From Toxotes chatareus (Eukaryota; Chordata; Actinopteri; Toxotidae), in NCBI GenBank assembly GCA_016801885.1, contig CM028895.1:16140001-16204000 (forward strand): 64,000 nucleotides of DNA. Reading direction: 5' to 3'. The stretch's first letter is position 1; every line of letters begins with the position of its first letter. A program made the position numbers and the translations under genes. Below, in pieces: positions 61,591-64,000 of the stretch. The notes below the pieces were generated by a model. The model saw nothing but the letters and a program-made list of their open reading frames with translations, did not search any database and had not been told where the DNA came from.

Positions 61591-64000
61591 GCTCAATAGT
61601 CTACCTCCTTCAGTGCGGTATAATCACCTCTTGTGACAACATCCCTGGCTCCTCAGGAGTCTATCTACCTCCTCAAATACCCTCACACCATAAGATAAAG
61701 ACATTAGAGACTGTGGGATTTGGAGAGAGCTAAGCATTGGGTCTACCGTCTGTGATGCACAGTGATACAGACTTGGAACGCCTAGGAAGTTTGGGATCTC
61801 TCTAACAGATACCATCAAATGAGCCCAGCTGAGCAGCAGGGCAGACTGGAGCAAAGCTCAGCATGTTGCTGAGCTGGTTAGGAGGGTTTCTGTTGTTTGT
61901 AACTGAGCTTTAAAACAAAGAGAGAATGGATGGCGAGGGAATCGTCTGTGAAACTCCATGTGGGAAAAGAGAGAATCACAATGTATGTGGGAATAAACGG
62001 CTGTGAATAACTTTTACAACGATAAACACAATCGGATTAGCATAGCATTGAAATAAAAGGTCAGTAAGAAAACGCTTTATGCCATGTGTCGTCTCTGTGA
62101 ATCTATAAACTAGCCTTTTCCTCTCCACTGCTGTGTCGCCTCTCACACTCTCCCATCTTTCTCCTCCCTCACTCGCTGTCCCTGGGTGGGATGAGTCATC
62201 GAAGGGAGAGAAGAAAAGAAAAGAGAGGAGGTGTATTTGTGTGTGTACTGTATGTGTGCTTGTGTGCGCGCATGTGTTGTGTCATTCCTCCTGAGGTGCA
62301 TTGCCCTTCACACTCCTTCTCAGCTTCATGTCAACCTTGCTGTTGGAGTCCAGGCATAAACTCCAGCGGTACACATAACACACACACACACACACAACTT
62401 TACCCTGATACCTCCGTATGCCATGATATACATTAGCATCTTACCACACAAAGGTTTTTTTGTGGGTGAAAACAACCTTTTGTTTAAAAATACAGTTTAT
62501 TTCATAGTGTTAAATGGTGCTATTGTGTAAATATTTCTCATATGATAGGATGAAACCACCTACATTATGACCACCTACTTTTGTTCCTAGTAAACAATAA
62601 AGTCACCCACAAGGGTTTTACAGTTGCTATCCCTAACAAACAGACACACTACAGCAGCAGAAACACCTTTTGTAACAACTTTTTTTTCCACTCATTTTCA
62701 CATCAAGAAAACTTTTTAAAAAACACTCACATTTACATTCAGCGACCGTGACTAAAAATCTTTCAAAATCTATCTCAAGTCCTGAATTGTTTACACCCAT
62801 GTTTTTGCAACCTCACAGTTTTCTTCCTCCTTTCTTTTTGGTATGTCTTTTTGGAGCATTTCCACTGCCAGCTGTCAATTAACAGAATAACATACGAATG
62901 TTGGAGGGAACGTTTATCTCACCACCACGTTCATTTACGTACACGTGCATCCATGCTCACATGCATGGCGTACAATCAAAACACTGCTCCATAGAACTGC
63001 TGGTTAAAAGCTCTGCAGGATACCTTTAAGTGGCACGCAACACTGACTGCTTTGATGCTTTTATTTACGGCACCACGAAGGGACACCAAAACATTTCAAA
63101 TTCTACACAAAGTGGCTTTTCTGAAAAGGCAAAGATGGAAACACACTTTCTATTGCTGTTTAAGAGCCAATAGAAGCTGATTCTTTTAAAATATTTGTTA
63201 AATTACAGAGCAAAACACTGAAAGACGCTACTGGGAAATGATTTTTCACCTACAGGGCAGACAAGTGGATAAACACCTAAAATATGCATCAGTCTTCTCA
63301 GGAGGGCCAATACATCTCTGTCACTTTACCACCTGTATCGTTGTCCACTTCTGACAAACCAGCTAAGATGAAATTTATCTGTCTTGTCACTGCAGCAAGT
63401 GATGGATTAGTATTGATATTTTTCAAAATGACAAAGGTCCACAAAGAGGTGATAATATAACTATAAAAACATTTCATGGCAATGATGCCTGTGTTAGCTG
63501 TGAGAGAGAAGTGTGTGAGGGTGTAATACCTTCAAAGAGGAGAAATTACCAGATAAGGTGTACTTAGAAATACCACTAGGACATGGAAATCACTTGATTT
63601 TGGAGTGAGTAGTTAAAACCCCAAAATACAACTCATAATGAAAATGAAGGAGCTAATCAAAGATGAAAAAACACAAATGTAACGGCTCCTCGCGAATTGC
63701 TCACAAGACAAAGAATAAAGTAAATCTTTCTGTGACACTGTCAGATTAGAAACGCTGTGCTGCAGGATGCACTTTGGATCATTTCTATAAGTACAAGACG
63801 GGACTTGTAGAGACTATAGTTAAAGGTGTGCAGAGTGGAAGTGGCCTACACACCAATTATGTTAAACGAGAACCTAAGCAGGTAATTACATTTTAAATGG
63901 AGTACAAATACTGACAATGAAACACATCAGTTGAAGCAGCCAATTGAACACAGCTCATTTGCATTTCGAATCCTGATGGACTGTGCTACAAGATGCAATG

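Overview
This window is vertebrate nuclear DNA, most likely from a teleost fish, probably a percomorph. The evidence is a split gene with GT/AG introns, abundant CA/GT and GA microsatellites, a decayed Tc1-like transposon, an L2-like LINE relic, fish-type fold-back elements and tRNA-derived SINE heads. I found no bacterial-style gene, operon, CRISPR array, rRNA or intact tRNA gene. Nearly all other open frames are simple-repeat translations or chance frames.

One protein-coding gene is well supported: foxn3 (forkhead box N3, formerly CHES1), on the minus strand. Five coding exons join in frame: 28480-27899, 18582-18431, 13170-13112, 6565-6457 and 5316-4761. The joined reading frame is 1458 nt, encoding 485 aa plus a stop. 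It has an N-terminal acidic region with an EDEELTSLSWLHES-type motif, a forkhead DNA-binding domain (about residues 127-225, split across the first two coding exons), a divergent middle, and the strongly conserved FOXN3 tail with a KKRR basic cluster. Exon phases agree at every junction. A splice acceptor just before the ATG shows that at least one further 5' untranslated exon lies upstream. A CpG-rich block at about 54.8-55.3 kb with a minus-strand donor is the best candidate for that exon and promoter; a second CpG-rich block lies at 44.0-44.45 kb.

Layout. 1-4760: probable 3' UTR and downstream flank. 4761-28498: coding part of foxn3 with four introns of about 9.3, 5.3, 6.5 and 1.1 kb; the 6.5-kb intron holds a Tc1 relic and a fold-back element. 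28499-54767: probable large 5' intron with LINE fragments, dispersed repeats, a perfect hairpin and candidate enhancers. 54768-55360: candidate promoter and first exon. 55361-64000: upstream flank with a 172-bp pure AC tract.

The most unusual non-coding signal is a large excess of palindromic X-box motifs (RFX-type, GTTGCC-NN-GGCAAC) through the introns and flanks. One cluster near 29.7 kb directly overlaps a TALE-homeodomain palindrome. This suggests that foxn3 is embedded in RFX-linked regulatory elements, but that is inference from motifs only.
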